Below, one piece after another: positions 44,313-53,926 of a stretch of 61,711 bases of DNA. Both the position numbers and the translations under genes were made by a program. The stretch's first letter is position 1; every line of letters starts with the position of its first letter. The DNA lies in contig JANQFP010000127.1 of assembly GCA_028277795.1 (NCBI GenBank), positions 1 through 61,711 on the forward strand, read 5' to 3'. Origin of the DNA: Rhodospirillales bacterium (lineage in GTDB: Bacteria > Pseudomonadota > Alphaproteobacteria > Rhodospirillales > JANQFP01). The notes under the pieces were generated by a model, which was not told the DNA's origin, ran no database searches, and was given only the letters and a program-made list of their open reading frames with translations.

Positions 44313-46795
44313 CGGGGCTCGTCCTCGCGGCCCGTCGGTTTCATCCGCCCCGTGTCGGCGGTGAAGGTGCGCGCCTGGCGGGCCATGGCCATGAGCCGCC
44401 GTTCGACGGCCCGGTTGACGCTGCCGATGGGGTAGGCGCCTTCGGCGTCGGCCCGGCCGGCGGCCACGCCGGTCAGGATCTCGATGCCCTGGTCGATGGT
44501 CTCCACGGCGTAGACGCGGAAGCGGCCCTCGCCGACCGCGTCGACCACGTCCTCGCGCAGCATCAGGTGCTTGACGTTGGAGGCCGGGATCAGCACGCCC
44601 TCGCCGCCGGTGAGCCCGCGCGCCGCGCACACGTCGAAAAAGCCCTCGATCTTCTCGTTGACGCCACCGATGGCCTGGACCCGCCCCGTCTGGTCCACCG
44701 ACCCGGTCACCGCCAGGGACTGGCTGACCGGGATGTCGGCCAGGGCCGACAGCAGGGCGTAGAGCTCGGCCGAGGAGGCGCTGTCGCCCTCGACGCCGCC
44801 GTAGGACTGCTCGAAGACCAGGCTGGCCGACAGGGTGAGCGGTATCTCGCGGGCGAACCGGGTGGTCAGGTAGGACGACAGGATCATCACGCCCTTGGAA
44901 TGCAGCGGCCCGCCGAGGGCCACCTCGCGCTCGATGTCCACCACCTCGCCCTTGCCCATGCGCACCCGGCAGGTGATGCGCGACGGCCGGCCGAAGGCGA
45001 AGTGGTCGAGCTGGATGACCGACAGCCCGTTGACCTGTCCCACCCGGGCGCCCTCGGTCTCGATGACCAGGGTGCCGCGGCGGATCTCCTCCTGGATGCG
45101 CTGGCGCAGGCGGTCGGAGCGGTAGACCTTGGCATCGATGGCCTTCTGCACGTGGTCGGCGCGCACCACCTTGGCGTTGGCCTCGCCGGCCCAGAAGTCG
45201 GCCTCCCGCACCAGGTCGACCACCGTGCCCATGTGGGTGGTGAGCTTCTCGGCGTCCTCGGCCAGTCGGGCGCCGTGCTCGACCACCCGGGCCACGGCAC
45301 CGCGGTCCAGCGCCCGCAGGCCCTCGCGGGCGGCCACGGTGCCGATGAGCCGGGCGTAGTGCTCGGTGCCGTCCCCGTCCCGATCCATGGAGGTGTCGAA
45401 GTCCGCGGCCACCTTGAACAGCTCGCGGAAATCGGGCTCGAAGCGGGTCAGCAGGTAATAGAGGATCGGCTCCCCCAGCAGCACCACCTTGACGTCCAGC
45501 GGGATCGGCTCGGGCTCCAGGGTGACGGTGCCGACCCAGCCCAGGGCCTCGGCCGGCGACTCGATGCGCACGCGGCGGGCGCGCAGGGTGCGCATCAGGG
45601 TCTCCCAGGTGAACGGCTGCAGCAGCGCGCGCCGGGCGTCGAGCACCAGGTAGCCGCCGTTGGCCCGGTGCAGGGCCCCGGCCTTGATCAGGGTGAAGTC
45701 CGTGAGCAGGGTGCCGAACTGGGACAGGTGCTCGATGCGGCCGATCAGGTTGGGCACCGTCGGGTGGTCCTCGTAGACCACCGGCGCGCCGGGCCCGCCC
45801 GCCGCGCCGGCGTCGCCCTCGTCGCCGGCCGGCGGGCCGTGGTCGACCAGCAGGTTGACCTGGTAGCGGCGGAAGGGGCTGCCGGCGCCCAGGGTGCGGC
45901 GGGTGGCGGCGGCGACCATGGCCTCCTGGGACTGGCGCTCCTGGGGCTTGAAGTCGTCGGCGTTCTCGACCACGTCGAGGCGCACCGCGTCCAGGTACTC
46001 CAGGACGTCGGGGATGTCCGCCCACGCCTTCTTGAGCTCGTCGATCAGGTGCCCGACCACGTAGGAGGTGACCGAGCGGTCCAGCGCCTTGATCTGCTCG
46101 CGCTGGTCCTTCTCCCAGCGGGGGACCTGGTGCAGGGTCTCCTCCAGTTGCCGCTGCAACTCCTCGAGGGCCTGCTTGATGCGCTTCTTTTCCTCCTTGG
46201 GCAGCTTCTCGAACTCCGCCGGCTCCAGGACCTCGCCGTCGCGGATCGGCGTCATGGTCAGGCCCACCGGGGTGCGGATCAGGGCGATGCCCTGCTCCTT
46301 GGCCCGCTTCTGCAGGCCGCCGAAAGCCTCCTCCTGGTGTTCCTTGAACTGTTCCTCGATGACCGTCTTGCGGTTGCGGTACTCGTCGCTCTCGAAGGCC
46401 GCCGGGATGGCCGCCTGCAGCTCCTCGACCAGGTTCTCCATGTCCTGGCGCAGCGGCCCGCCCTTGCCCGGTGGCAGGCGCAGGGCCTTGGGCCGGTGCG
46501 GCTCGGCGAAATTGTTGACGTAGGCCCAGTCGCTGGGCACCGGCTGGCCGGTGGCGGCGTGCTCCAGGTAGCGGCGCACCAGGCTCGACTTGCCGGTGCC
46601 TTCGGGGCCGAAGGCGAACAGGTTGTAGCCGTCGTGGCGCATGCCGATGGCGAAGCGCACGGCCTCGACGGCCCGGTCCTGGCCGACCACGCCGTCGAGG
46701 GGCTCCAGCTCGGCGGTGGTCTCGAAGGAGAACCGTCCGGGGTCGCAGGGGGTGCGCAGGGCCGCCGGGGGCAGGGGTTTCGGGGGGTCGCTCAT
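44309..46795 (-). CDS. ATP-dependent Lon-like protease (LonB/YcbZ type)
   Basis: The 828-residue protein has an AAA domain split by a long helical insertion (coiled, residues about 130-300), with the P-loop FGPEGTGKSSL and HRANGGYLVLDARRALLQPFTWE. The C-terminal Lon peptidase domain carries the catalytic serine in EGDSASSAEL and lysine in GGVNEKIEG. It lacks the LonA N-terminal domain. This AAA_32-type group (YcbZ) is an ATP-dependent protease with few known substrates. ATG 46795 overlaps the next upstream gene stop. Confidence 0.93.
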   Translation of the reverse strand: MSDPPKPLPPAALRTPCDPGRFSFETTAELEPLDGVVGQDRAVEAVRFAIGMRHDGYNLFAFGPEGTGKSSLVRRYLEHAATGQPVPSDWAYVNNFAEPHRPKALRLPPGKGGPLRQDMENLVEELQAAIPAAFESDEYRNRKTVIEEQFKEHQEEAFGGLQKRAKEQGIALIRTPVGLTMTPIRDGEVLEPAEFEKLPKEEKKRIKQALEELQRQLEETLHQVPRWEKDQREQIKALDRSVTSYVVGHLIDELKKAWADIPDVLEYLDAVRLDVVENADDFKPQERQSQEAMVAAATRRTLGAGSPFRRYQVNLLVDHGPPAGDEGDAGAAGGPGAPVVYEDHPTVPNLIGRIEHLSQFGTLLTDFTLIKAGALHRANGGYLVLDARRALLQPFTWETLMRTLRARRVRIESPAEALGWVGTVTLEPEPIPLDVKVVLLGEPILYYLLTRFEPDFRELFKVAADFDTSMDRDGDGTEHYARLIGTVAAREGLRALDRGAVARVVEHGARLAEDAEKLTTHMGTVVDLVREADFWAGEANAKVVRADHVQKAIDAKVYRSDRLRQRIQEEIRRGTLVIETEGARVGQVNGLSVIQLDHFAFGRPSRITCRVRMGKGEVVDIEREVALGGPLHSKGVMILSSYLTTRFAREIPLTLSASLVFEQSYGGVEGDSASSAELYALLSALADIPVSQSLAVTGSVDQTGRVQAIGGVNEKIEGFFDVCAARGLTGGEGVLIPASNVKHLMLREDVVDAVGEGRFRVYAVETIDQGIEILTGVAAGRADAEGAYPIGSVNRAVERRLMAMARQARTFTADTGRMKPTGREDEPR

Positions 46796-47190
46796 GCCTG
46801 GGCCTCGATACGATCCATGTCGGCGTCGCTGAAGCCGAAGTGGTGGCCGATCTCGTGGATGAGGACGTGGCGGACCAGGTGGGTGAGGTCCTCGCCGGTC
46901 TCGCACCAGTAATCCAGGATGGGGCTGCGGTAGAGCAGGATCATGTCCACGTCGCCAGGGACGTCGGAGACGCTCTTGCGGTCCAGGGACACGCCCCGGT
47001 AGAGGCCGAGCAGGTCGAACGGGCTCTCCAGGCCCATCTCGCGTTCGGTCTCCTTGTCCGGGAACTCCTCGACCCGGATGGCGACCCCGTGCACATGGCG
47101 GCGCAGCTCCTCGGGGATGGTCTCATAGGCGGCATACGCGATGGCCTCGATATCGGCCAGCGACGGCGGCGCGGTGAACGGGGCGGTCAT
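46792..47190 (-). CDS. Minimal metallopeptidase-like zincin protein
   Basis: The 132-residue protein has the zincin motif [11 protein letters not shown] (HExxHxxGxxD) near its C-terminus and a central YRGVSL segment. It matches the small metallopeptidase family (MMP-like, DUF1025/PF06262) found in many bacteria. The substrate is unknown. It starts at ATG 47190 and is the first gene of a three-gene overlapping run with the Lon-like protease and universal stress protein. Confidence 0.9.
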   Translation of the reverse strand: MTAPFTAPPSLADIEAIAYAAYETIPEELRRHVHGVAIRVEEFPDKETEREMGLESPFDLLGLYRGVSLDRKSVSDVPGDVDMILLYRSPILDYWCETGEDLTHLVRHVLIHEIGHHFGFSDADMDRIEAQA

Positions 47191-47300
47191 GGGGAACGAG
47201 AGTACCGTGGCGCCGCGGGACCGCCAAGGGCCGCAGGGTCTTGACCGCGGCCCCACGCGGCCCCATGTACGTGCCGGAGAGGGAGGTAGGGGAGGTCAAA

Positions 47301-47588
47301 GTGGACCGACTGACCGGAGACGCCCGAGACTACGCATTGGCCGGCTTGGCGGGCTGGCACGAGGTGGACGGCCGTGACGCCATCGCCAAGGAGTTCCACT
47401 TTAGCGATTTTGGCGAGGCCTTCGCCTTCATGACCCGGGTCGCCCTGGCGGCCGAGCACATGGACCACCATCCGGAGTGGTTCAACGTCTACAACCGGGT
47501 GCACGTCATTCTCAGCACCCACGACGCGGGCGGCCTCACCGAACGCGACGTGGCCCTGGCCCGCATCATCGACGACGCCGCCGCCTGA
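47301..47588 (+). CDS. phhB: 4a-hydroxytetrahydrobiopterin dehydratase (PCD/DCoH)
   Basis: The 95-residue protein has the family motif EHMDHHPEW and [16 protein letters not shown]. It dehydrates pterin-4a-carbinolamine formed by aromatic amino-acid hydroxylases, or acts in pterin metabolism generally. I chose GTG 47301, with GGGGAGG about 5 bases upstream, because it gives the normal family length; ATG 47265 would add 12 residues. It is divergent from the metallopeptidase gene. Confidence 0.92.
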   Translation: MDRLTGDARDYALAGLAGWHEVDGRDAIAKEFHFSDFGEAFAFMTRVALAAEHMDHHPEWFNVYNRVHVILSTHDAGGLTERDVALARIIDDAAA

Positions 47589-47629
47589 CCAGTTCCCGAC
47601 CGGCGCGGCTCCCACTCATTGATTCTTGC

Positions 47630-47789
47630 TAGAGCACGGTTCGATCAAATCGACCCGACTTGATCGAACGGCCGTGCTCTAAACCATTGATTTCTAGAGC
47701 AAGTAAATCCGATCAAACGATTCCGTTTGATCGGATATTGCTCTAGCAAGCGCGCCCGATCAGGGGATTTCGTTCGATCGGCTCTTGCT
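47630..47789. repeat. Three adjacent long hairpins
   Basis: Hairpin 1 (47630-47681) has arms starting TAGAGCACGG and TTCGATCAA. Hairpin 2 (47694-47746) has arms CTAGAGCAA and CCGATCAAACG. Hairpin 3 (47745-47789) has arms AGCAAG and CCGATC (imperfect). Each contains a central GATC-bearing stem, and hairpin 3 ends at the stop codon of the next gene. They look like tandem, diverged copies of one palindromic family, and may also end transcription between convergent phhB and the malyl-CoA lyase gene. Confidence 0.8.
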
Positions 47790-48767
47790 TCAGGTGGCCT
47801 TGATGCGGTCGGCCAGGGTGACGACGACTTCCGCCTGCTTGATGGAGACGATGTCGATCATGCGGCCGTCCAGGGCGACGGCGCCCTTGCCGTCCCGCTG
47901 CGCCTGCTCCATGGCCTCCAGGATGCGGCGTGCCCGGTCCACCTCGGCGTCGGTGGGGCTGAACAGGGCGTTGATGGGCTCCACCTGCTTCGGGTGGATG
48001 GCCCACTTGCCGTCGCAGCCCTGGACGCGGGCGCGCAGGGCGCTGGCCGTCAGGCCGTCGTCGTCGGAGAAGTCGGCGAAGGGGCCGTCCACCGGCCTGA
48101 GGCCGTTGGCGCGGGCGGCCAGCACCAGGCGGTTCAGCGCGTGATGCCACATGTCGCCCCAGTGGGCCTGGCGGGCGCCCCCGTCGTCGGCGTCGGTGAG
48201 CACGTGGTAGTCGGGGTGGGGGCCGCCGATGGTGGTCAGCCGGGCCCGCGTCGAGGCGGCGTAGTCGCCGGAGCCGAAGTGAAGGGACTCATTGCGCCGG
48301 CTGGCCCCGGCAATGGCGAAGATGTTGGTCATCCCCAAGGCCGTCTCGACCAGCAGTTCCAGACCGAGCCGCCGGCCGAAGCCCTTCGCGGTCTCGATCT
48401 GGGTCAGCAGCATGTCGACGGCATAGACGTCGGCCGCCGTGCCCACCTTGGGGATCATGATCAGGTGCAGCCGGTCGCCGGCCTGCTCCACCACGTCGAT
48501 CACGTCGCGGTACATGTACGGCGTGTCGAGGCCGTTGATGCGCACCGACAGGGTCCGGTCGCCAAAGTCCAGGTCGCGCAGGGCCTGGATCAGGTTGCGG
48601 CGCGCCTGCTCCTTGTCGTCGGGCGCCACCGAGTCCTCCAGGTCGAACAGGATGATGTCGGCCGGGCTGGTGGTCGCCTTCTCCAGGAACCGCGGATTGG
48701 AGGCGGGCACCGCCTGCTCGGACCGGTTCAGCCGCGCCGTGCACGGCTCGACGATGGTAAAGCTCAT
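47790..48767 (-). CDS. L-malyl-CoA/beta-methylmalyl-CoA lyase-type CitE protein
   Basis: The 325-residue HpcH/HpaI (CitE) fold protein has ADIILFDLEDSVAPDDKEQARRNL, IMIPKVGTAADVYAVD, LELLVETALGMTNIFAIAGAS and GKWAIHPKQVEPINALFSP. Length and the DYAAST-R and H-HPDYH segments fit Mcl1 of Rhodobacter-type bacteria, which splits malyl-CoA and methylmalyl-CoA in the ethylmalonyl-CoA or related routes. No other genes of that pathway are here, so the exact substrate is inferred. Confidence 0.87.
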   Translation of the reverse strand: MSFTIVEPCTARLNRSEQAVPASNPRFLEKATTSPADIILFDLEDSVAPDDKEQARRNLIQALRDLDFGDRTLSVRINGLDTPYMYRDVIDVVEQAGDRLHLIMIPKVGTAADVYAVDMLLTQIETAKGFGRRLGLELLVETALGMTNIFAIAGASRRNESLHFGSGDYAASTRARLTTIGGPHPDYHVLTDADDGGARQAHWGDMWHHALNRLVLAARANGLRPVDGPFADFSDDDGLTASALRARVQGCDGKWAIHPKQVEPINALFSPTDAEVDRARRILEAMEQAQRDGKGAVALDGRMIDIVSIKQAEVVVTLADRIKAT

Positions 48768-48875
48768 GGCGCTCCCCCTTTCCGCCGCCGCGGCGCCCCG
48801 GGTGACGCCGCGCCGCCCTTATAGCGCGCTCTCTCGCGCCGCCTCCAGGGGTTTGTGGCTCGATCGGCCGGCGCC

Positions 48876-49583
48876 TCAGGGCGCGGGCGAGATGCGCGCC
48901 AAGACCAGGTCGCGGATGGCGTCGTAGCCGGCCCCGGACAGATGGACGCCGTCATAGGTGTACCGGTGGGACAGGAACCCGTTGACCGTGAGCCGCTCGT
49001 TCAAGTCCAGATGGGAGACGTTGTCGCGCTGGTCCAGGAGACGGATCCGGCGGTTGACATCGTCGACCACGGCATTCATGTGCCGGTCGCGGGTCTTGAT
49101 GATGCTCAGGATGACCGTTTTCGTTCCTGCGCGGCTCAGGTGCGCCACGATGCGCTCGTAATCGGCCGCGATGTCGGCCGCGGGGCGCTGGGCGGCAATG
49201 TCGTTGATGCCGACCAGAAGGAACACCTGCCGCGGCTCGAGGCCGATGATCTCGTCGATGCGGCCGAGGATATCGGCCGTCATCTCACCGCCGATGCCAC
49301 GGTTCAGGATATCGTGCCGACCCAGCAGCTCGTTCCACTCGACGGCGGCCACCAGCGAGTCGCCCACCATGACGATGGCACCCGGATGCGCGCGGTAATG
49401 CATGAACAGATCCCGGCGAATGGATGTACTCGAATAGTCTGCGGGCAGGGGTCGGCGGTCGTTCACGAGGTAGTCGTAGATCTTTGTCGGGACGTCGTAG
49501 CGGATCAACAGGACCGCAAGGACGACTGCCAGGACGACATTGGCCGCGAGAGACAGAACCGCGAACGTCCGGTCGATCTTCAT
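48876..49583 (-). CDS. Membrane-anchored SGNH/GDSL hydrolase
   Basis: The 235-residue protein has an N-terminal anchor (residues 7-27) and a periplasmic SGNH domain: block I VMVGDSLV (Ser76), block II NRGIGGEM, block III LVGINDIAA, block V DGVHLSGAGY. All catalytic residues are present. It lies 46 bases after the acyl carrier protein gene, at the end of the operon. An esterase or acyltransferase acting on an envelope glycan fits the context. Confidence 0.87.
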   Translation of the reverse strand: MKIDRTFAVLSLAANVVLAVVLAVLLIRYDVPTKIYDYLVNDRRPLPADYSSTSIRRDLFMHYRAHPGAIVMVGDSLVAAVEWNELLGRHDILNRGIGGEMTADILGRIDEIIGLEPRQVFLLVGINDIAAQRPAADIAADYERIVAHLSRAGTKTVILSIIKTRDRHMNAVVDDVNRRIRLLDQRDNVSHLDLNERLTVNGFLSHRYTYDGVHLSGAGYDAIRDLVLARISPAP

Positions 49584-49629
49584 GACTCCCGGCTCATCGC
49601 TCCCCCCGACTCCCTTGACCCGGCAACCG

Positions 49630-49881
49630 CTAGGCCCGTTCAACCAGAATGTCGATCAACGCGCCCACGTTGGCGAGCTTCCCGACCTCGGCCGCCTTCA
49701 TCTTCATGCCGAACTCGCTTTCGACGGAAATGACGAGCGTGATGTGCATCAGGGAGTCCCACTCGTCGATGTCCTCCGCCGTCGTTTCCTCGGTGATGAC
49801 GATGTCATCATCCTCGAAGACGTCGCAGAAGACGGTGTTCAGACGTTGCAGGAATTCGGCCCTGAGGTCGTCCGCGCTCAC
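49630..49881 (-). CDS. Acyl carrier protein
   Basis: The 83-residue protein has the four-helix acidic carrier pattern. The phosphopantetheine serine is Ser43 in DEWDSLMHITLV. It starts at GTG 49881, overlapping the fkbH stop (GTGA). DSL with Trp before Asp is typical of carriers that partner FkbH or D-alanyl-type ligases rather than fatty-acid synthesis. It is the probable carrier of the unit loaded by FkbH. Confidence 0.9.
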   Translation of the reverse strand: MSADDLRAEFLQRLNTVFCDVFEDDDIVITEETTAEDIDEWDSLMHITLVISVESEFGMKMKAAEVGKLANVGALIDILVERA

Positions 49882-51713
49882 TGTCCGGCCCTCTTGATAT
49901 GGTTCTCGCGGAGCACGGCGGCGTGCAGGGGAAGCTCCCAGACGAACGCGCCGTCGTCCTCGCCGAGAAAGTCCCAGCCCAGCCGGCCGTAGAGATCGGC
50001 GACGAGGTTGTTCTTCTTGGTCGGGATATACCGTCCGCGCAGGACGTGTGCGTTGCTTTCGCGCGCCGTCGCGACCATGGCATTGTGGATGAAGTCCTCC
50101 ATGCCGCGCGACAGGACCCGGCAACTCATCACCCACGTATCGACCTCGATGACGTCGTCCCGCTTGTTCAACAGCACGGCCGACACCAGACCGTTGTCGC
50201 CGAAACGGTCGCGGAGCTTGAACCACATTCCCTCGTAGGCGGGGTCCCTGAGCATGTCGGTGAGCTGGCTTTCGCTGTAGCGCGTGGTGGTGAGATGGAA
50301 CTGGTTGCTCTTGTTGATGAGCTGCGAGACCCGCGGCAGGTGGCGGGCGTCAATGTCGCCGACGTCGGCTTCCATGGCAAGGTCCCGCAGGAACCCGTCG
50401 ATGTCTGAGAACTGGCCTTTCCATTGGTTCCGTTGGGCGTTGTCCCGGTACATCCGACCGCGCGCCTTGTCCTCCTCGGAGAACACGGCGGCCTCGAAAT
50501 AGAGCTGCCCGTCGAGGGTCCGAACGTACAGCGCCGGGTCGTCGGGCAGTTCGGGGACGGCGACCATGGGCAGTTCGCCTCGGACCTGCGCGCGCTCGAC
50601 GGGGTTGTCGTCCACGAAGACCATGGAGTCGAGGCCGATTTCGAGGGCCTCGGCGATGGCCCGGATCGTGTCGGCCTTGTTGCTCCAACTGCACGCGAAG
50701 ACCGCGAAATCCCCCAACGTCAGGACCATGGCGGGGTGGTCGCGCACCGCCTCTTCCGCGATTTCGGGGTCGTTCTTGCTGCACACCGCCAGAATGACGC
50801 CGCGCTCTTTCAAGGCCTTGAGATAGCGTTGAAAGGCGAGAAAGGCCTCGCCCTCCGCGTCGCCCTCTCCCAGGCGCACGCCCTCGATCCCATCGTCGCC
50901 GATGACGCCGCCCCAAAGGGTGTTGTCGAGGTCGACGACCAGGCACTTGTAGGCCAGTCCCTTCAAGCCGCGGATGAACCGGGCCGCCGCGTGGGCCACC
51001 CGGCCGACCGCGTTCAACCCGAAGGCGTGTTTTGAATGGTACCAGTAGGCCTCGTCGTGCCATTTGCCGAGGCCGATCCAGTCGGCCAGATAGCCGAGGT
51101 CGAAGACGTGGGTGCCGGGCAGCGACGACTCTGCCAGGCGCAGATTGAAGCGGGCCAGAAGGGCTCCGTGGCTGCAGGGCACCGCGGCGGTCAGGTTCCC
51201 GAACACGCGCTCCAACGGTCGGTCGGCGTTGTTGCGGATGATCTGCGCCGTGCTGTGTCGCCGGATGGCCTGGACCAGCCCGTCGCTCCGCTCGACGGCG
51301 TCCTCGACCATCCGCCGTGCCGCCTCGATCGACGGATCGGCCGAGGGCTCGAGGCCCAGGTCCCGATGGTTGGTGAAGATCCAAATGAGATCCGGCTCGA
51401 AGGCATAGAGCGCGCTGTCGGGGTCGAGGGCCGTCTGATAGACGGTGTCGAACTCGGCGATGAAGAATTCCGCGTCGAACCCGTCGCGGGCCAGATAGAG
51501 GCGCAGGATCTCCGCGAACTGGTCGACGGTGCTGGTCGGAAGAATGGCTACCCGGAGCGGACGCAGACCGAATTCCGCCGCGGGAATTCTCCGCATCAGT
51601 CGTGCCAGCTTGTACTGGGTCGCGAAGTCGGCTTCCGGATCGAGGCGCGCCAGCAGATCGGATCGGGCCTCGGCGAACTCGCCCCTTTCGAGTTTCGCTC
51701 TGATGTCCTTCAT
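49878..51713 (-). CDS. fkbH: FkbH-like HAD-IIIC domain protein (glyceryl-ACP forming type)
   Basis: This is a 611-residue protein. The first 240 residues hold an SGNH-like or unassigned helper region. A HAD domain follows, with DLDNTLWGGVIGDDG (Asp261, Asp263), CSKNDP, and DDNPVERAQV. A C-terminal GNAT-like domain (FKLRDRFGDNGLVSAVLL) completes it. Characterised FkbH proteins take 1,3-bisphosphoglycerate, dephosphorylate it and leave glyceryl on an ACP. The gene overlaps both the ACP and the radical SAM genes, so the ACP is the natural acceptor. No polyketide synthase lies in the window. Confidence 0.9.
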   Translation of the reverse strand: MKDIRAKLERGEFAEARSDLLARLDPEADFATQYKLARLMRRIPAAEFGLRPLRVAILPTSTVDQFAEILRLYLARDGFDAEFFIAEFDTVYQTALDPDSALYAFEPDLIWIFTNHRDLGLEPSADPSIEAARRMVEDAVERSDGLVQAIRRHSTAQIIRNNADRPLERVFGNLTAAVPCSHGALLARFNLRLAESSLPGTHVFDLGYLADWIGLGKWHDEAYWYHSKHAFGLNAVGRVAHAAARFIRGLKGLAYKCLVVDLDNTLWGGVIGDDGIEGVRLGEGDAEGEAFLAFQRYLKALKERGVILAVCSKNDPEIAEEAVRDHPAMVLTLGDFAVFACSWSNKADTIRAIAEALEIGLDSMVFVDDNPVERAQVRGELPMVAVPELPDDPALYVRTLDGQLYFEAAVFSEEDKARGRMYRDNAQRNQWKGQFSDIDGFLRDLAMEADVGDIDARHLPRVSQLINKSNQFHLTTTRYSESQLTDMLRDPAYEGMWFKLRDRFGDNGLVSAVLLNKRDDVIEVDTWVMSCRVLSRGMEDFIHNAMVATARESNAHVLRGRYIPTKKNNLVADLYGRLGWDFLGEDDGAFVWELPLHAAVLRENHIKRAGQ

Positions 51714-53350
51714 CGCGTTGTCGGGCGGCTCTTCTCCAAGGTGGTTTTGAGGTGTCCGAACCCTTGGTGGTCGTCCGAGAAATCGCCGTCGAGCTGGGCC
51801 AGCATGATGTTGTTGATGTGGGTCTGGCTGTCGCGGACGGTCTCGGTATCGAAGCCCTGGTCGTAGAGGTAGGCGAAGTGCCACAGGCTGGTGTCGGGGT
51901 CGATGAAGGTGCTGTTCTTGATGGTCTTGAACATGTCCAGCTTGACGCGGCTCGCGGTGTCGCTGTCCATGGTGTTGTGGCTCCAACTGGCGCCCATGCC
52001 GGTCAGCCCGAACTGCTCGCGCTCGACATCGACCTTGGTGTTGGGAATGTAGAAGAACTCCTTCAAGGAGTAAAAGTCGATCCCGTAGTTCTCGATGAAG
52101 TCGATGTTTTCCTGGATGGTTTCGTCGGTCTCGCCGGGGAACCCGATGACGAATGCGGCCAGGGACATGATCCCGTGCTTGTTCAGCCGCTCCAATCCGT
52201 CGCAGTAATCCTGGCGCATCGAGCGCTTGTTCATGTTCTTCAGCACGACGTCGTTGGACGATTCGATCCCCAGGTAGACGCCCTTGCAGCCCGATTCCTT
52301 CATCAGGGCGACGGATTCCTCGTCGGCGTGCTTGACGCGGAGGAAGGAGAACCACTCGAAATCGTATTCGGTGAACACCTTCAGCAGCTTCCGGAAACGG
52401 TTGTTGGGGACGTTGAAGGTGTCGTCGATGAAGATGATTCGCTCGATGCCGGGGATCCGCATCACCGAATCCAGGTGGGCGCGCACCCGGTCCACATCGA
52501 GGGTGGTCCAGCCGCCCGCCGTCACCGGATAGGAGCAGAATGAGCACGAGAACGGACATCCGGACGCGGTCCGGATCTGGATCGTGCGGTTCAGGAACGG
52601 AAGATCGAGCTTGTCGTAGTTGGCCGGGGCCTCCTCGACGAGGGGCTCGTTCCATTTCTTCTCCGTCGCCGCGAACCGGCCGCCATTGCGGCCGCCCGTT
52701 TCGATGTAGCAGAGATTCCTGACCCCGGAGACATCCCCGCCGTTCTTCAGGGCGAGTATCAGGTCGCGCAGATCGAATTCGGAATTGAAGGCGTGCAGCA
52801 GGTAGTCGATGCCCATCTTCCGCATCATCTTCTCGAACGAGGGCACGCCCGTGGTGGTGGCCTCGGCGTCGATGAACGCGCCGCCGACCACGATGCGCAT
52901 GTCGTCGTCCAGGCCCCGCAGCTTCTTCACGATCGGCTTGATCTGCATCCACGACAGGTAGAACGTCGACGATATGCCGACCAGCGGGGGCCTGCTGCAT
53001 CCGGTGTAGGCGTCCTCGAACCAGTCCCACTCGGAATCGATGTTGTTGATCACCCGGGTCCTGATCCCGAACTCCCTCAGATAGTTGGCCAGGTGGACGC
53101 CGCTGGCGCTCGGCAGGTTCCAGATGTTCAGCAGCCGGCGCCGCGCGGGGTAGTCCTCGTCCGCGTAAAACGTCTGGTCGCGGCCGTAGTTGATGATGTC
53201 GAGGTGGCTTCGAAACCGGTCCTTGAACCGCACCATGCGGGGATAGGCCATGGTCTCGAACAGCTCCAACCGGTCGACGGGGAGCTTCGAATAGGCGTCG
53301 TAATCGACGACATCCGACTGGGCGATGAGGATGATGTCGTAGTCGTTCAT
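51710..53350 (-). CDS. B12-binding-type radical SAM protein (PhpK-like)
   Basis: The 546-residue protein has an N-terminal Rossmann-like B12-binding type domain (about 1-160; LPSASGVHLANYLREFGIRT, VGISSTFYLS). The radical SAM core carries the cluster ligands Cys265, Cys269 and Cys272 (CPFSCSFC). Further motifs are FIDDTFNVPNNRF, YLGIESSND and VIGFPGETDET. From memory the core resembles PhpK-type P- or C-methyltransferases; I could not align it. It overlaps maoC and fkbH. A methyl transfer to the ACP-bound unit is the simplest guess. Confidence 0.85.
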   Translation of the reverse strand: MNDYDIILIAQSDVVDYDAYSKLPVDRLELFETMAYPRMVRFKDRFRSHLDIINYGRDQTFYADEDYPARRRLLNIWNLPSASGVHLANYLREFGIRTRVINNIDSEWDWFEDAYTGCSRPPLVGISSTFYLSWMQIKPIVKKLRGLDDDMRIVVGGAFIDAEATTTGVPSFEKMMRKMGIDYLLHAFNSEFDLRDLILALKNGGDVSGVRNLCYIETGGRNGGRFAATEKKWNEPLVEEAPANYDKLDLPFLNRTIQIRTASGCPFSCSFCSYPVTAGGWTTLDVDRVRAHLDSVMRIPGIERIIFIDDTFNVPNNRFRKLLKVFTEYDFEWFSFLRVKHADEESVALMKESGCKGVYLGIESSNDVVLKNMNKRSMRQDYCDGLERLNKHGIMSLAAFVIGFPGETDETIQENIDFIENYGIDFYSLKEFFYIPNTKVDVEREQFGLTGMGASWSHNTMDSDTASRVKLDMFKTIKNSTFIDPDTSLWHFAYLYDQGFDTETVRDSQTHINNIMLAQLDGDFSDDHQGFGHLKTTLEKSRPTTR

Positions 53351-53796
53351 TCGCCGGGCGCCGCGTCGGTGAAGCCGAACTGAACCTGTCCGGTCATCAA
53401 TTGCTGGCCGTTCGCCACGTTGACCGCCGAGGTGGTGGCGACCACCGCCTGCGCCGCTTCCGAGACCTGCTTGACCCGCACCTCGAACTCGATCTCGTCG
53501 CCTTCGAAGGCGGGTGCCCGGTAGTTGGATCTGGTCGATTGAAGGAGGCAGTTCGCGCCCGGCATCTGGACGCCGAACAGCCGCGAGATATAGCCGTCGA
53601 GCAACGCGCCGTGCACCACGCGCTTGGCGAAACCCTTCGACTGCGCGAAATCACGGTCCACATGCAACGGACAGACGTCACCCGTCAGTTGGGCGAAGGC
53701 GTCGATGTCCTTGGCCTCGATCACCGTCCGGAACGATGCCGACATCCCTTCGCGGATATCCTCGAAGCGAAGCGTATTGACGCTGACCGCCGCCAT
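53347..53796 (-). CDS. MaoC-like hotdog-fold dehydratase
   Basis: The 149-residue single hotdog domain has the hydratase-2 pattern LTGDVCPLHVDRDFAQSKGFAKRVVHGALLDG, where Asp and His form the active site. This family hydrates or dehydrates (R)-3-hydroxyacyl thioesters. ATG 53796 is preferred; a GTG one codon earlier is possible. It is the first gene of the operon, about 120 bases after a strong promoter, and overlaps the radical SAM gene (ATGA). Confidence 0.9.
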   Translation of the reverse strand: MAAVSVNTLRFEDIREGMSASFRTVIEAKDIDAFAQLTGDVCPLHVDRDFAQSKGFAKRVVHGALLDGYISRLFGVQMPGANCLLQSTRSNYRAPAFEGDEIEFEVRVKQVSEAAQAVVATTSAVNVANGQQLMTGQVQFGFTDAAPGE

Positions 53797-53926
53797 CACC
53801 CGCCCTCGTCGCGACCACGAAACCCCGATATCGGCTATATAACGTCGCCGGCGCGGCCTTCAAGCCGGATGGCCGACCCCGATCCTGCCATCCGGTGTCC
53901 GCGTCACACATGCCCCCCGATCGCTC

